Part shown: positions 37,173 to 49,717 of the stretch, one piece after another
How the letters are laid out: each line of letters starts with the position of its first letter
How positions within the stretch are numbered: position 1 is the stretch's first letter
NCBI GenBank assembly: GCA_037367355.1
Contig: CM074698.1
Location: forward strand, 2,046,001 to 2,110,000
Direction: 5' to 3'
Source: Neoscytalidium dimidiatum
Lineage: Eukaryota; Ascomycota; Dothideomycetes; Botryosphaeriales; Botryosphaeriaceae
Length of the DNA: 64,000 bases
Notes under the pieces: model-generated
The model's input: only the letters and a program-made list of their open reading frames with translations
What the model was told of the DNA's origin: nothing
Database searches by the model: none
Made by a program: the position numbers and the translations under genes

Positions 37173-38115
37173 CAGCCCAGGCGGCACCGCCGAGCCATCC
37201 CACTGGCTCGCCCTCGCCGCCCGCATCAAAACCGCATTCAACACGCACCTCTGGGACGCGACGGCCTCCCTCTACCGCGACAACACCACCGCCCGCGGCG
37301 CGCGCCTGCACCCGCAAGACGGCAACGCGCTCGCCATCCTCTTCGACCTCCCGGCCACGCCGGACCGCGCCGCCGCCGCCGCCGCCGCCCTCGCCGCCCG
37401 CCTCACGCCCTTCGGCGCGCCCGCCCCGGAGCTGCCCGGCGCCGTCTCGCCCTTCGTCTCGAGCCACGAGCTGCTCGCGCAGTTCAAGGCCGCCGCCGCC
37501 CTACGCACGGGTGACGGCGACGCCGCGCCCGCGCTGCGCCTGCTGCGCGCCCAGTGGGGCTACATGCTGCGCGCCTTCGCCGGCGCGACGCTGGTCGAGG
37601 GGTACGGCGTCGACGGCCGCCTGGCGTACGGGTTCTACGGCGACGCGCCGCGCTTCATCAGCCACGCGCACGCCTTCTCGACCGGGCCCGTGTACGCGCT
37701 GATGCGCGAGGTGGTCGGGATCGGGGCGGTCGCCGGCGTCGATGCCGGGGACGGGGAGGCGGACGGGGAGTGGGTCGTCTGGCCGAAGGTGGTCGGGAGC
37801 GGGGTGAGCGAGGTGAAGGGCGGGTTCGTGACGGCGAGGGGGGCGTGGGCGGTGGAGTGGAGGATGGTGTCGGGCACGGAGGCCGAGGCTGGGCGAGTGG
37901 GAGGGGAGCGGGGGCGCGGAGTAGTGTGGGAGGCGAGGGTTGAGACGCCAACTGGTTTGGTTGGAACGGTTTATGCGCCATTGTTTGGAGGAGATGTGCA
38001 AAGCGCGAAGGTGTTGTTAGATGGGGTCCAGAGGAGTGACCAAGAGGTGATGGGTGCATTCATGAGGATCGGTAATGTCACAGGCGGATGCCATAGATTA
38101 CGTGTAGAGTCTTAG
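35803..38115 (+). CDS. Secreted alpha-L-rhamnosidase-like glycoside hydrolase (GH78)
   Basis: Exons are 35803-36793 and 36848-38115, separated by a 54-nt intron (GTAGGA...CTCAG, branch TTACTGAG). They encode 752 residues. ATG 35803 opens a signal peptide (about residues 1-18). An N-terminal beta-rich part (ASITLDFGRETAGIPHF) and the strand pair GGFRHLTL precede the six-hairpin catalytic domain. GAKRDRNPWPADM at about residue 265 matches the GH78 hallmark GAKRDR-x-x-W-x-GD, with Ala in place of the usual Gly. Other GH78-like stretches are QDPVSGYFPYAGSP, DWGREGVGSTNAALNALYYHAL and GDAPRFISHAHAFSTGP. It should release terminal rhamnose from plant glycosides or pectin side chains outside the cell. 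Exon 2 is very GC-rich, with an ACC/AAC run coding Thr/Asn repeats near 37,140. It is the first gene after the RIP block and looks intact. Confidence 0.9.
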
Positions 38116-39362
38116 TATTCGCTCTCCTCATGTATGCTGACTATGAAATTCGATTGATCAAACGCAAATGTGAAGTTGTGTCAAAGTGTGAGGGACAAGG
38201 AAGCGCACCGCGGATAATATGCAAAGATTCGAGGACAATAGTTGACAGTGGATCATACACGGAATGCTAAGTTTATTTTTTTCTGAATCTGATCGAGTCA
38301 AACACTTGTGTGTCACACACAAGTGCAAGTATTAAGCGTGATCAATTGCGTCTGGAAACAATTTGCTTCATCAAATTTGTTATAGTAAGATGCTAGCGAT
38401 GTTTCCCCTGGGCTGATTTCGTGCAATGGCCATATAAGGACGGCATAACAATACGGAAGCAGGGCCTGGAAGTGGTGCTGATGCTGCCCATTTTCGTAAG
38501 GAGCCATAATGGCGGGTAGCTCAAAGAGCCCAGTTGAACGAGCTGCGGTGCCTATGAACAAACATTACTCGGATCTCTGACGTCAGAGCCCCTGGCTAGC
38601 GCTCGGCTAACGGTAGTCCTCAACTCTTTCGGACCCCACTTAGGCCACTCTCCTCCATCTTGATGATGGGCGCACAAACGAACAAGAAACAGAAGAAACA
38701 CCAAAATACTCATTCATTAACTGACTAGACAGCTTTCGCGCACCAGAGTCAGTAATCTATTCCTGTCTACACAGAGCTGCCTGGTATATCTACACTTCTT
38801 GGTTGAGATCTACTCCAGCATGCATCGTCCGACGTCCAGACCTTAGACAGGGGATCGATTCCATTTCCACTTATCGTTCGACAGCTTCGCACTGCGCCCC
38901 CTCGGCCACGTACTTCTTGCTGTACGTGCCTGGAGGCGTAGGATTCTGCTTACGTGCACGGGTCGCACATGTTACTTCATCAGGCATGCCGGTGGATTCA
39001 AACAGCGCCACATGGGGCTGTTCTCTCGCTTGCGGGCGCAGCCTGATCCATCTATATCGGTTGCAATCGGCGAGCGAGTTGACTCTGAAAAGTGGCTTAT
39101 CCACTCAGCTGTCCCGTTTTCGCGTGTCTTCCTTTTTTGGTTTAATTCCTTCCCATTTGTAACTAGCAGCTCTTTGAGCAAGCACAACACGAAGAACGCT
39201 GCTGGAAGGATTCATCGGCAAGCCGAATCAACTTTCCGCCGCACCCCTGAGCCAGGATGCCGGACCACGACCCGCAGTCTCTACCGTATATATCTATACG
39301 AAACCACCGTCAGGTACCTCGATCAACTCGGGTCATTCTTTTCCTGAGATCGTCTGTTGAGA
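38116..39362. other. Intergenic, no gene supported
   Basis: Only short overlapping frames (for example 38313-38561 minus and 38803-39162 plus), none with recognisable motifs. The esterase promoter lies at the right end. Confidence 0.45.
39287..39294 (+). promoter_or_regulatory. TATA box of the carboxylesterase gene
   Basis: TATATATC lies about 70 bp upstream of ATG 39363. Confidence 0.4.
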
Positions 39363-41168
39363 ATGGTGCTCCCCAAATTTGTTGCACATGCTGTAGCCTC
39401 AGCCGCTTTGCTTTCGCCTTTCCTTGTGTCAGCTCAAAATGCATCCAGCTCGCTACCCACTGTCGACTTAGGCTACGAAATCCATCGTGCTGCCGGATTT
39501 AACGTAAGAATATCGCAGCATCTCAAGAGCTGGCTTCTCATTCTCTGCAGGACACCTTCGGTTACTACAACTTCTCCAACATCAGATACGCTGCTCCACC
39601 CCTTGGCAATTTGCGTTTCAGAGCTCCTACGCCTCCCGCCACCAATCGTTCTGTGATCAACGATGGTAGCATCGAACATATTTGCCCTCAAGCAAGTGGC
39701 ACTTCAGGGTCCTATGATTATCTCCTGGAATATCTCGCGACAGGTCAACTCCCGAATACCACCACCAGCACCGGAAGTAATACATCAACCTCTAGTAACT
39801 CCACCGAGACTGCTCGAGATCCTCGAGAATCTGAAGATTGCCTCTTTCTGGACGTAATTGTACCGCAGAAGATTTTCGAGAACGCTGGCCAAGGGAAAAG
39901 AGCTCCTGTTCTTGTCTGGATCTATGGTGCGAACGCAACACCAATCCCATGCTCGTTTACTGACGAGCTTGCCAGGCGGAGGCTACACGGGTGGCTGGAA
40001 GAGCCAAGCATATAACCCCAGCGGCTTATTCCAGCGTAGCATCACGAACAGCTCTGACGGAGTCATTTTTGTGGCCATGAACTACCGCCTGGGTGCATTC
40101 GGTTTTCTGTCAGGTCCAACCCTCCAGCAGGACGGAACGGCCAACGCAGCTCTGCATGATCAGCGTTTCGCTCTCCAGTGGGTGCAGGATAACATTCACC
40201 TCTTCGGCGGTGACAAGGACCGCGTTACCGTCTTCGGACAGTCGGCTGGCGGCGGGTCCATCATCCACCAGCTCACGGCGTACGGAGGTCGCTCGAAACC
40301 CCCTTTCCAACAGGCTATTCCTCAGTCCCCCGCCTGGTTTCCGTATTCCTCGTCGTCCGCCCAAGAACAGGTTTTCCAGAGCTTCCTCGAGGCAGCGAAC
40401 GTCAGCAGCCTGGAAGAGGCCAGGAACCTCCCCACCGAACAGCTGATCGAAGCAAACGCCGCCCAAATCGCAGCGTACAGCTCCAGCCAGTTCCTCTACG
40501 GCCCCAGCCTCGACGACGACTTCGTCACCGAAGACCCGAAGCAGCTCCTCGCGCGCGGCCGGTACGACGGATCCGTCCGCGTGCTCGTCGGCCACAACAG
40601 CAACGAGGGCCTCCTCTTCACGCCGGCCGTGTATACCGACGCGGAGGTGGCGGCCTTCATCGGCGCGGCCTTCCCGAGCGCGTCGGCCGCCCTCGTCGAC
40701 TACATCACCACCACGCTCTACCCGCCCGTCTACAACGGCACGCTCTACCGGATCCCCTTCGAGCGCCTCGCGCTCATGGTCAGCGAGGCCGTCTTCGCCT
40801 GCAACGCCTTCGCCCTCAGCACCGCCCGCCCGAACGCCTCGCACGCGTACCTCTTCGGCGTCTTCCCCGGCCTGCACGGCCAGGACGTGGCGCACACGTT
40901 CTACGTCCCGGGCCAGGCGACCACGGACGTGCCGACGTTCGCCGGCCTGCCGTTCAACGAGACGGTCGCGCTGGTGCTGCAGGATTACATCACCAGCTTC
41001 GCGGTGAGCGGCGTGCCGGACAGTGCGATCGATGGGATACCCGGGTACGAGGTGTACGGGGCGAATGCAAGTTTGGTTGGATTGAGCGAGGGGGGCATCG
41101 CTGTGCAGAGAGATCCGGCGGCGAACGAGCGGTGCAAGTGGTGGGCGCTGGGCTTGTTGTCGGCTTGA
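39363..41168 (+). CDS. Secreted type-B carboxylesterase / lipase-like alpha/beta hydrolase
   Basis: Three exons, 39363-39503, 39551-39926 and 39976-41168, with introns of 47 and 49 nt, give 569 residues. The signal peptide ends near SAQNASS (about residue 24). The oxyanion loop reads IYGGGYTGG (about 171-179) where HGGG is usual. The nucleophile motif is FGQSAGGGS, with Ser about 262 and Gln in place of the more common Glu. The acid residue is probably in HNSNEGLLF, and the catalytic His is in QDVAHTFY. NYRLGAFGFL and the N-terminal EDCLFLDV are further family signatures. Several N-glycosylation sites suit secretion. Substrate is unknown; related fungal enzymes hydrolyse lipids, cinnamoyl or other plant esters. 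All catalytic residues are present. Confidence 0.92.
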
Positions 41169-41639
41169 GGTAGCTGCCCTTTGGTTCCGCAAGGTGACGG
41201 TGACGTCGTGCCTTGTCGAAGTTGCGGGTGAGCAGGAGTCAGGCGCGCAGGTGTGACACCTGGTGTCGTGATCTGGTGCGGATAATGTTTAACGAGGCTA
41301 ATGGCCATGTCGTCGATAACAACACTAGAGTCTCCTGGAAAGTAAATATATCAACTACCTGCTTATAAAGCGGTTCCTCGTGCAATATTCAGAATCCTTG
41401 TCTTGGCGTTGATAGGATCATGATAAGATGCGCAACTCAGGCATGATTTCCTCCTCAAATTGGTGATTATGAAAACCATCGCTGTCGGGGCAGGCATCCT
41501 TAATTGTGTTAGCGGGATCTCGCTCCGTGCATGTACCTTTTGTTGAACAAAAAGCGGTGCTTAAGTTATCCTTGCGTACATTATATTGCAACACCTTTTG
41601 TCTTATTGAAAGCTCTATGCATGGTATGACTCCATTCGG
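41169..41639. other. Intergenic, no gene seen
   Basis: This is the 3' region of the carboxylesterase gene. No gene or clear motif is seen. Confidence 0.5.
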
Positions 41640-42780
41640 AGGTATCCTGGAACTACTGGATATCCTGATATCTCACAGAACCCGCATGTGAGCCAGATCT
41701 CCATTCGTACCATGTACAATCATCCCAGACATCGTACCCAACAAGGCGGAACTCATTCTCCGTACTACCCGTCGGCGCGAGGCCGATTGTGAAGGCTTGA
41801 GGTGGGTCTTCACGTCAATTCTGGGCAGCACGCTGTCCTCAGCAATGGCAAGAATTGCCATGGGCATTTCCGGATCTAGAGAACTTCGTCTGGACCCCAT
41901 GTTTTAAGCATGAGTTGCCACTTGGCTTGTCCAGCAGACATTGGAACTTCTTCGGACTAGATGAAGAAAGAGTTTGGATTGAATCTCTTCCCCTTGAACT
42001 CAAATTGTTGGCCAGCGTCCTCTGGATATGAGCAGATCATGTCGGCAAAGCCATGATTCGCTTTACGGATGGCGCAGGGATGAATAGAGTTGACGTACGC
42101 CACGTGAACATGGCCGCATATGCTCACAGCACCGGATTCGCGTGCAATATATCCTGAGATTTGAGTGTTCCGGGTCTCACAAATCCCCCGCAGAGACGGA
42201 CATTCGATAGCTGCAAGAAAAATCACTGGCGCCGTGGACGAGATCCATGACCGAGATCCATGGCCAGCTTATTGTGATTGGCTCTTGATGGCGAATAGAT
42301 GCATTATCTTCAAATCGGATAAAGACGAACTCGTGAGGCTGTCCTTCGGCGCGTGGGGAATGTTCCATAATAGACCCACCCATAAGTTGAGTGTCCAAAG
42401 TCCAGCCACGTATTGACGTTTGCTCTTCTGCTAGATTGAGTTGGCGATCCCTGCTGTGGCAATCATGTAGTCGCTTACGTTAGTAATTCCCCTACGGCAT
42501 ATTTAATTCTCTGGGAGAAATCATTGTCTTCATAAAACTCAGCGTCCTAGGTGATTCCATATCTGATACCGCTGTGGAACCTGGTGTGATGCACCACTCC
42601 TCCAATAGGAAATCGTTCCGATACATGCATGCACAGGCACTCCCATCAAACCTGCTGCCCGTCGAGCATGAGCATTCATGTAGATAAAAGCTGCTCTTAG
42701 AATACCGAGGCCCGACTGTGGAGTCCTGGGCTATTGAAATGATAAGACAGCTGTGATTGAACATTCTGGGTGGTTATTTC
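41640..42780 (-). pseudogene. Heterokaryon-incompatibility (HET) protein pseudogene, C-terminal two-thirds
   Basis: HET-family landmarks appear in order on the minus strand but in different frames with stops. First comes an LHSRASVF-stop-EQLLST-stop-MLMLDGQQV-stop-WEC stretch (42,640-42,720), which fits the HET linker W-x-LQE-x-LLS-x-R. Then MIATAGIANSI-stop-QKSKRQYVAGLW (42,385-42,465) matches the common LPAIAGIA...YVAGLW block. A SWPWISV segment recalls the SWSWAS motif, followed by SGYIARESGAVSICGHV. Last is GLAPTGSTENEFRLVGYDVW (41,700-41,800). In-frame stops at 42697-42699, 42676-42678, 42646-42648 and 42431-42433 are where Gln or Arg codons would be expected, so each can come from one C-to-T change. 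The N-terminal HET domain proper is not recognised. Function is lost. Confidence 0.7.
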
Positions 42781-44387
42781 AGAGCGGCTGTGTGTAAGGA
42801 ACACAACTTCAGCTTTAGTGATCTGTACAGACGTAATTTCCAATGCAGCGAAGCGGTAAACTTGGCAAATACTAGTGCAATGGCTCCGTGCCTTACTACA
42901 GCAACAGCGTCTTAACGCAATTGCTCATAGCTAGAGGCGTAGTTGTGAAGGCAAGACTGGAAGCTCTATACAGAACGAACTGCTAAGCATCAGCATTTCG
43001 TAGAGTGAAAATCGAGAGGGATGGGTCGAGCAAAGTCAAAGCGCGTGAGGGATTCGATGACTTGTTGTTCGGTGACAGAGCTCATTACAGTCTTTTATCA
43101 ATCGTATGAATGAGAAATAACAGCACACGGCAATTCACGGGAAGCTAAACATTGAGGGGCGGGTGTCTCACGTACCGCTACGCTCTCCGATACAGAAAGC
43201 ACATCTCACCACCATAGACTGACGGCGAGCTTGGCACACCGGAAAGACAGCCATAGTATCAGCTGTGCGCGGGACCGCAGCAGAATTAAAGTTTTACTAA
43301 AGCTTCAGGATGATCTCCGAGGACATTGGAGGGAGACGATTCTCCCTGACAGAGAGTGGCCAGTTGCATCTAGGCGGAACGGCCAGATGCCTCAGATGCA
43401 GAAGTGGGCAGCACGGGTGAGGCCTATGTTCCAAGTGCGGATAGGATAGACATGGAAGGAATCGGGTGTCCAGGAAACCCTTTCAAGAAAATCGACTAGT
43501 GGGCCGAAATTGGGCCATGGGGGGTGGTAGTGCCCGCAAATCCGGTACCTGTCGAACTCCTGTCAAACACACGTCTGATCCCGCTGGTATGGATAGACTC
43601 TTTCGGACCGAGCCCGTTCTTGCAGGATGTCAGTGCTCCCAATACTGAGGGACAAACACCAAGCAGCGGCGGTACGGCAGAGGGTTTGAGGCGGCCGCAG
43701 GGTTGGCGACGCAAGCCTTTCGATCCTGGACACAGAGGGAGCGGAGACGGCTGAGAGGACACAACGGCGTGTGGTTGGGCATCAAGCTACCACGCGAGCT
43801 AGCGGCGGAGGGCAGAGCGTACCAGATTTTGCGTGCCGGCGCACGTGGCGGCGATGGTGGTGGGTCAGGTCAGAGGTAAAGCTGGAGCAGGCGTGCAGGT
43901 GTTCTCTCCGGGCGGCGCGGGATCGGACAGGCGACGGGCGGGCGGGCGAACAACAGGCACCACACGCACACACACATACACAGATCATCGCTGGGATTTG
44001 GCGCCAAGCCTGCCGAGCCGATCATCAGCCGGTTCCGCGCACTCAAAAGTCGGGCCTTTTGCGCTTCTGCTTCGCGGCCTCGCGGAGCTCCGTCACGCTA
44101 CTCTCGCCAATGCCCTCTCCGTCCGCCCCAATTCGCTTCTCTCAAGCTGTGGCGTCCAACACGCCCTGGCGTTCCTGGCGCCCCGGCACTCGACTCCTGG
44201 CCGCCCGTCAAATCCAGCCACATTTCTCCCTGCATAAGCCTGCCTTGACGTCTGCTTCTTAAAACACACTTTCCGCTGTGCTACCCGCCATGCTCGGACG
44301 CTTCAGATCCTAAGCCGCCATGTCTGCCTGTAGTCCTCCGAGCGCCCAGACCTTTCTTTCCTCTGTTCCCTCCTAACCTCTGCCAGA
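42781..44387. other. Intergenic, no gene supported
   Basis: Frames on both strands in the GC-rich right half (43,500-44,300) lack recognisable features. The right end is probably promoter and leader of the Pth11-like gene. Confidence 0.4.
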
Positions 44388-45694
44388 ATGGCCCTGGACA
44401 TTCCCGGCGGAAGAGGCGATTCCATGTACGTCTTGGGTGGAATCGGCCTCTTCCTGGTTTGGTCAACCCTCGCTCTCCGCGCCTACGTCAGAGCTCACCT
44501 CTTGCGCCAATGGGGCTGGGACGACTGGATGATGGCTGCCGCTGTGGTTTGCTTCACTGTCATGGCTGGCGGCATGTTCAGCCTCGCCAAAAACCAATTC
44601 GGAGAGCCCGCGTACACCTTGCCAATCGAGACGTTGGAGCGACTGTATAAGGTACGACGGCTACTCCCTTGTCCATCCCCGGCTTCACCACTGAGCAAAC
44701 GTAGGCAACCATCGTCGGCGAACTCGGCTATGTCTCAACTTCAATGTTCTTCCGCCTCTGCGTTTGCTGCTTCTACCTCCGCCTCACTCCAGTTATGTGG
44801 CACATCTGGCTGATCCGGGCTCTGATGATCATCACCACCCTCTATTCTCTCGCCTATTTCTTCGTCCTGCTCAACCAGTGCACTCCTGTGTCTTACTTCT
44901 GGACCCACTTCCGGGGCACCACCACCGGCACCTGCCTCTCCTCATCAGTCGTCCTCATCACCACCTACGTCCACAACTCCATCTCCGCCGTCGCCGACTG
45001 GACCCTCAACAGCCTCCCACTCTTCATCATAATCCCCGCTCTGATGGACTGGCGCACCAAAGTCAGTGCCCTCGCTCTCCTCGGCCTAGGCGCAGTGTAC
45101 GTTCCCCCACCCACTCTCCACCACATCCCACCGCCACCCTTTTCTTTTTTTTTTCCCCCCCCTAACACCACTCTCCACAGCGCAAGCATCGGCATCATCA
45201 TCCGCTTCATCGCCCTCTTCACCATCACCTCCTCCAACAGCGCGGTCCCCCTCTCGCCCGCCGTCGCCTTCTGGTCCGCGCTTGAAGCCACGGTCGGCAT
45301 GGTCGCAGCGAACCTGGCCACCTACCGGCCGCTCCTCCGCTCGCTCGCCAAATCCGTGCGGAGCGGGCCCAACACCGATGCGTCCCCCGCCGGCGCCAAC
45401 TCCATCATCAACCTCAGCAAGATCCGGTGGCCCAGGAGCAGGACCTCGCACGGCGGTGGCGGCGGCGGCGGCGGCGGCGGCGGGTACCCGCGCACGGGGT
45501 ACATCCTGAGCGTGGACGAGGGGGACGAGGAGCTGCACGAGGACGGGCTGGCCGCGTGGGAGAGCGAGCTGGGCCTGAACAGCAGCCGTCGGACGGCCGG
45601 GAGCTCGGTGGCGACGGACGATAAGATGCAGGCCCACATCACGCGCGTGGGGAGCGAGGACGAGTTGAGGGACAACGTTGCGCACGGTTCTTGA
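44388..45694 (+). CDS. Fungal rhodopsin-like / Pth11-type integral membrane protein
   Basis: Exons are 44388-44651, 44705-45096 and 45181-45694, with introns of 53 and 84 nt, giving 389 residues. It has several hydrophobic helices (about seven in all). Helix 1 lies in MYVLGGIGLFLVW and is followed by LRAYVRAHLLRQWGWDDWMM, the R-x-Y-x(10,12)-DDW signature of the fungal rhodopsin/Pth11-like family. The FFRLCVCCFYLRL and CTPVSYFWTHF helices and SIGIIIRFIAL are also family-like. No CFEM domain is present. The cytoplasmic tail contains an 11-Gly run encoded by a GGC repeat (about 45,453-45,484), then an acidic segment. Related proteins sense surfaces or nutrients in plant-associated fungi, but most have no known ligand. 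Confidence 0.85.
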
Positions 45695-45930
45695 GATTTC
45701 CGTTTGGATTCTCTTATGGTGTGTACGACTTTCTCATTGCTATGACGAAGGAAAGAGGGAAAAAGAAAAAGGGTACACGTTCGAAAAGATTGGTCTCCTT
45801 GTCATATCACGTCTCATTTCGTCTCTCATCTGTCTGTTGACGCAAACATCAACCATCACGTCATGCATACATAAACCTCGTAACGACAGTCCCAGGCCCC
45901 ACGCCGTAAGCACCACCACGCCCAATCGTC

Positions 45931-45935
45931 TCCCT

Positions 45936-45966
<31 letters not shown>
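45931..45966. repeat. CT microsatellite
   Basis: A CTCC/CT run of about 36 bp directly abuts the stop codon of the GMC oxidoreductase gene (45967). Slippage here could shift 3' UTR length. Confidence 0.8.
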
Positions 45967-48306
45967 CTACCCCTGCTTCCCCACCGCCGCATCATCGTTA
46001 TCGAACTTGATCAGATCGGCCGCCCTCTCCGCCAGCGCGTACACGGAGCTCTGGCAGTTCCCGCTGACGTGGCTGGGGAAGACGCTGGCGTCAACGACGC
46101 GCAGCGCGCGCACGCCGCCGCGGACGCGCAGCCGGCCGTCGACGACGGCGTCGCCCATGGCGCAGCTGCCCGCGACGTGGTACTCGCCGATGACCCAGTC
46201 GCGGACGGCGCGCCGCGCCGCGCCCGCGTCCGCGAGGTCGACCTCGGGCGCCGGGTACGTGCGCCGGCGGATGCGGGGCGCGAGCGCGGGCGAGGCCGCC
46301 ATCTTGTCGAAGAGCTGGAGGCCGGTCGCCAGGACGGCGACGTCGGCGGGGTGGGCCAGGTAGGCGGGGTCGATGGTCGGGGGTTGGGTCGGGTCTTTTG
46401 TTTGCGCGTGTGTCTGATGTCAGCGCCGGCTTTCACTGGCTCGAGATTTTGCTGGATGCGTTTGGGCATGGCCGAGGGAGGAGGGGGGTTGGTTCGAAGC
46501 TTACCGGCGCTTGCGATGTGGACTGAGCCCCGAGACACCGGATACTGCAAGCAGCAGGCCAACACGAAGCCCGGATGCGCTGGGTCTCCGGGCGGCCACA
46601 TCTTGGCCTGGTCGTTGACCGCCTCCTCCGCGAGGACTGGGGTCGCCGGGGCCATGATATATTGCAAGTTTGCCGATTTCTCGTCCTCAAGGTGCTCGAT
46701 GACGAGATCCAGTTGGCGCTTCTGGAAGGCTAGTGTCGTCCGCACCTGTCAGCATGTTGTCCTGTTGTGAAGAGGTGGATGGGCGGGATTGGGACCTACG
46801 AGTGCAGCTCTCCTGAGCCTTCCGAATGCTCTTGATTGTCTCTTCGTGTTCATCTGGGGGTGCCAGCTGCTTGTAGCTGCACCACGCCGTCAGCTACACC
46901 TCATCCAGAGAGCCCACGCTTAGAGCTTACCTGACGAACCCCTGCGCGCTCACCACACCCGTCAGCGGACCGGCACCCTGTTCGACGAAAGCCTTCTGCG
47001 CCTCCGCCATGGCCTGCGGTTCAAACAGACTGTCCATCGAGACCTCGCCCGGCCCGAGTTCGTAATGCGCGCCGGCGATGACATGATCCTGGAAATTGTT
47101 CCCCACGGCCGGCAGCTCGACCTTGACCTCGACCCCAGCCCTCCGCAACACCTCCGGGTCGCCGATGCCCGACAGCTCCAGGATCTGCGGCGAGTGGATC
47201 GCGCCCGCGCACACCAGCACCTCCCTCCCGGCCCGGACGCGGTGCCTCTCCCCGCCCCACGCGAACTCCACGCCCGTCGCCCCGAGGCCGGGCCCCCGAT
47301 CCCGCTCCAGCACCACCCGCGCGACCGGCGCCTCGCACAGCACCGTCAGGTTGCGCCGCCCGGCGTTCTCCTCGAAGTAGCCGCGCGCCGCGTAGCTGCG
47401 CCGCCCGCGCAGCCGCCCCGTCCCGTACACGCTGCCCAGCCCGTGGTAGAACCCGTAGTGGTCGCCGCCCCAGGCGTCCGCGGGCGGCCCGCCCAGCCCG
47501 CCCAGCCCGCCCGCCGCCTCCGCGGCCGCCGCCACCCACGCGTCCTCGATCGCCAGGCGCGCGTCGTTGAAGCGGGTGCGGATCGGGCCCGAGCCGCCGT
47601 GGTTGGCGGCCGTCACCGCCGCCGCGACGCCCTCCGGCACGGGCTCGAGCGTCTGGTGCTTGGCCGCGTAGGGCCGCAGGGCCGCGAAGGACCAGCCCCG
47701 GTCGCCCGACAGCGTCGCCCAGTCGTCGTAGTCGCGCTCGCTGCCGCGCACGTACATCATGTAGTTGATCCCGCTCGAGCCGCCGAGCAGCTTGCCGCGC
47801 GGGATGTGGTGCGTGCGGTTGAGGTTGCCGGGCTGGGTTGGGAGAAGGGCGGGAAGAAGGGAATGAGTTATCTCGGTTTTTGTGATGGTTTGGGGGTGGA
47901 AGGGCTGGGGGGAAAGAAAGAAGAAAGGGGAGGGGGAGAAATACCTGCGGCACGGTCTTCAGGTTCCAGTCGTAGGATGGGTTGCCGAGCATCTGCGAGA
48001 AGAGCGCAGGTGTGTCAACGAGCGGATCGTCCAGCTTGTTCGCGCCGGCTTCGAGCACGCCGACGTGGATGTCGGGGTTCTCGGAGAGGCGTGCGGCGAG
48101 GACGAGGCCGGCGGTGCCGCCGCCGACGATGATGTAGTCGTAGGTGTGGGAGAGGAACTGGTGGGAGTGGTAGTGGTTATTCCCTCGTGTCAGCTATTTT
48201 CTCCGCTGTTGGATATGGCGGGTTTGCTCACGTCGGAAGCGGAGGTGGCTAGGGCGGGGAGGGTGCCGTTGGTGGCACCATTTGTGCTGTTGGTGTCGTC
48301 GGCCAT
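45967..48306 (-). CDS. GMC-family FAD oxidoreductase (choline dehydrogenase / aryl-alcohol oxidase type)
   Basis: Six minus-strand exons, 48306-48232, 48157-47945, 47832-46931, 46876-46800, 46729-46505 and 46394-45967, sum to 1,920 nt (639 residues). The FAD-binding start is [24 protein letters not shown] signature 1 is [18 protein letters not shown] and signature 2 is [15 protein letters not shown]. The C-terminal active-site block is [12 protein letters not shown], then [27 protein letters not shown], with the catalytic His in YHVAGS. No signal peptide is seen; the first 25 residues are Ser/Thr/Asn-rich, so it may be cytosolic or leave the cell by another route. It likely oxidises an alcohol, with transfer to oxygen or a quinone; substrate unknown. 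Intron 4's acceptor (CACTAG) was chosen because it keeps the frame and gives the family-like SCTPFQKRQL. It looks intact. Confidence 0.92.
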
Positions 48307-49717
48307 GGCCACAGAGTTTTGTGAGGTATTGCTGCAGTGTGGAGAGTGATGAAATGGATTGAGCAAGGAGGACGACGGGGAACAGGCGAGCAAAGCAGAG
48401 AGGAAGGAAAGCACGGCACGCCCTGCTGCGCAGCTCCCGGCCTTGAGATCGGGCTGAAGTTTATATATGAGCAATGGTGGTGACCAGGCTGCTTATGGCT
48501 GGCACGTGGAAAATGCTGTCGCATCTGCTCTTAATTGGACTACTGGACCCTTTTCTTCTTTACAACGCAGGGCAGGAGTGCTAGCGCTGACCGCGAACCT
48601 TGGTTCCTATCAACCCCGCAATTACCCATGTTGACCGGGCTGGATCCCATTCTAGAGATAGATAGCTCAGTCCGGGGAAGTGTGTGCCACGCGGTCTTAC
48701 ATGTGGTCAACCCATTCGCTAAAGAAAGGCCCGTTTCCCCGAAAGCGTGTATCCGGTTATCTGCCAAGTATCGCGTTGTTTCGTCTGGATAGCTGCCCTG
48801 CACTGTGACAGTGACAACATGCAGGATCAGGTCAGCCTCTCTACAGATCATTGGCATGCTAACTTCCTTATGTACCGGCCCCCAAAATAGTAGTTCAGAG
48901 GCTGGTATGCGGTAATCAAGGTATCAGCGATAAAAGAAGTTGATAGGCCCTTCATCACTTCACGGTTGTGCCCCGCACCTTTCCTAACAAGGAATGCATT
49001 GCAGGGTAGCTCCACCAATACCCACAGCCCAAAATTAGACTTCTTGCTCCAGCTTACGTGGGTTCAAGACCTGCATACCCTCAAAGGCCTGTTCCTTGTC
49101 AACTTTACTGAACATCGCGTCTGTCTCACTCCACTCGGAGGTCTGGATATTTTAGCATGAAACCGCAGGTTGTACTAATTTCTTGGTCGTGCATATGTAC
49201 ATCCACAGAAATACATGCCATCTTACAGGTCTAATAGAGTTTATAATCACGCAAATGCGACATTCGTTTATCGCATAGGAAAAGAGCAGGCTCATGGTGA
49301 GATCGGATCCGCACGCTCCACAAATTCACGTGTCTTCCCGTTAAAAGCACAGCAGTGACAAGACCAGCGCCTTGTTCGACGCCCGGAATCATCATTGAAA
49401 GGATGCTTTGCTAGCCAAGACCACGTCAATGCGTATTGTTGCCTCTGAAACCTGACACAATTTCAACTCTCCATATTGGCGCCCTCTCCTAATGACAGAG
49501 GCACGCTTACTCAGGCGGAGAATTTAGTTGGACACTAGAATGGCTTGACGCAGAAATCTGACGCATCCTGACTGCTCACTCAATAGATGAACGCACTCAA
49601 GTTCTGGCGAGACCATGCATGAATCTTTCCGTTAACCCATTTGCCTAGGAGATTTCCCCCTTCACCCATAGCTCTTCCAATCAACCGTGTATACGCATCA
49701 TGACTGACACACAACCC
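48307..49717. other. Intergenic; probable promoter of the GMC gene at the left
   Basis: A TATATAA on the minus strand at 48461-48468 lies about 155 bp before the GMC start. No gene is supported in the rest. Confidence 0.45.
48461..48468 (-). promoter_or_regulatory. TATA box of the GMC oxidoreductase gene
   Basis: TATATAA reads on the minus strand upstream of ATG 48306. Confidence 0.4.

Noticed and set aside
36761..37702. 313-codon Thr/Pro/Ser-rich + frame, mucin-like in appearance
   Set aside because: It is a frame-shifted shadow of rhamnosidase exon 2, caused by extreme GC content.
47021..48132. Long Arg/Gly-rich frames on both strands
   Set aside because: They are out-of-frame and antisense shadows of the GMC oxidoreductase exons.
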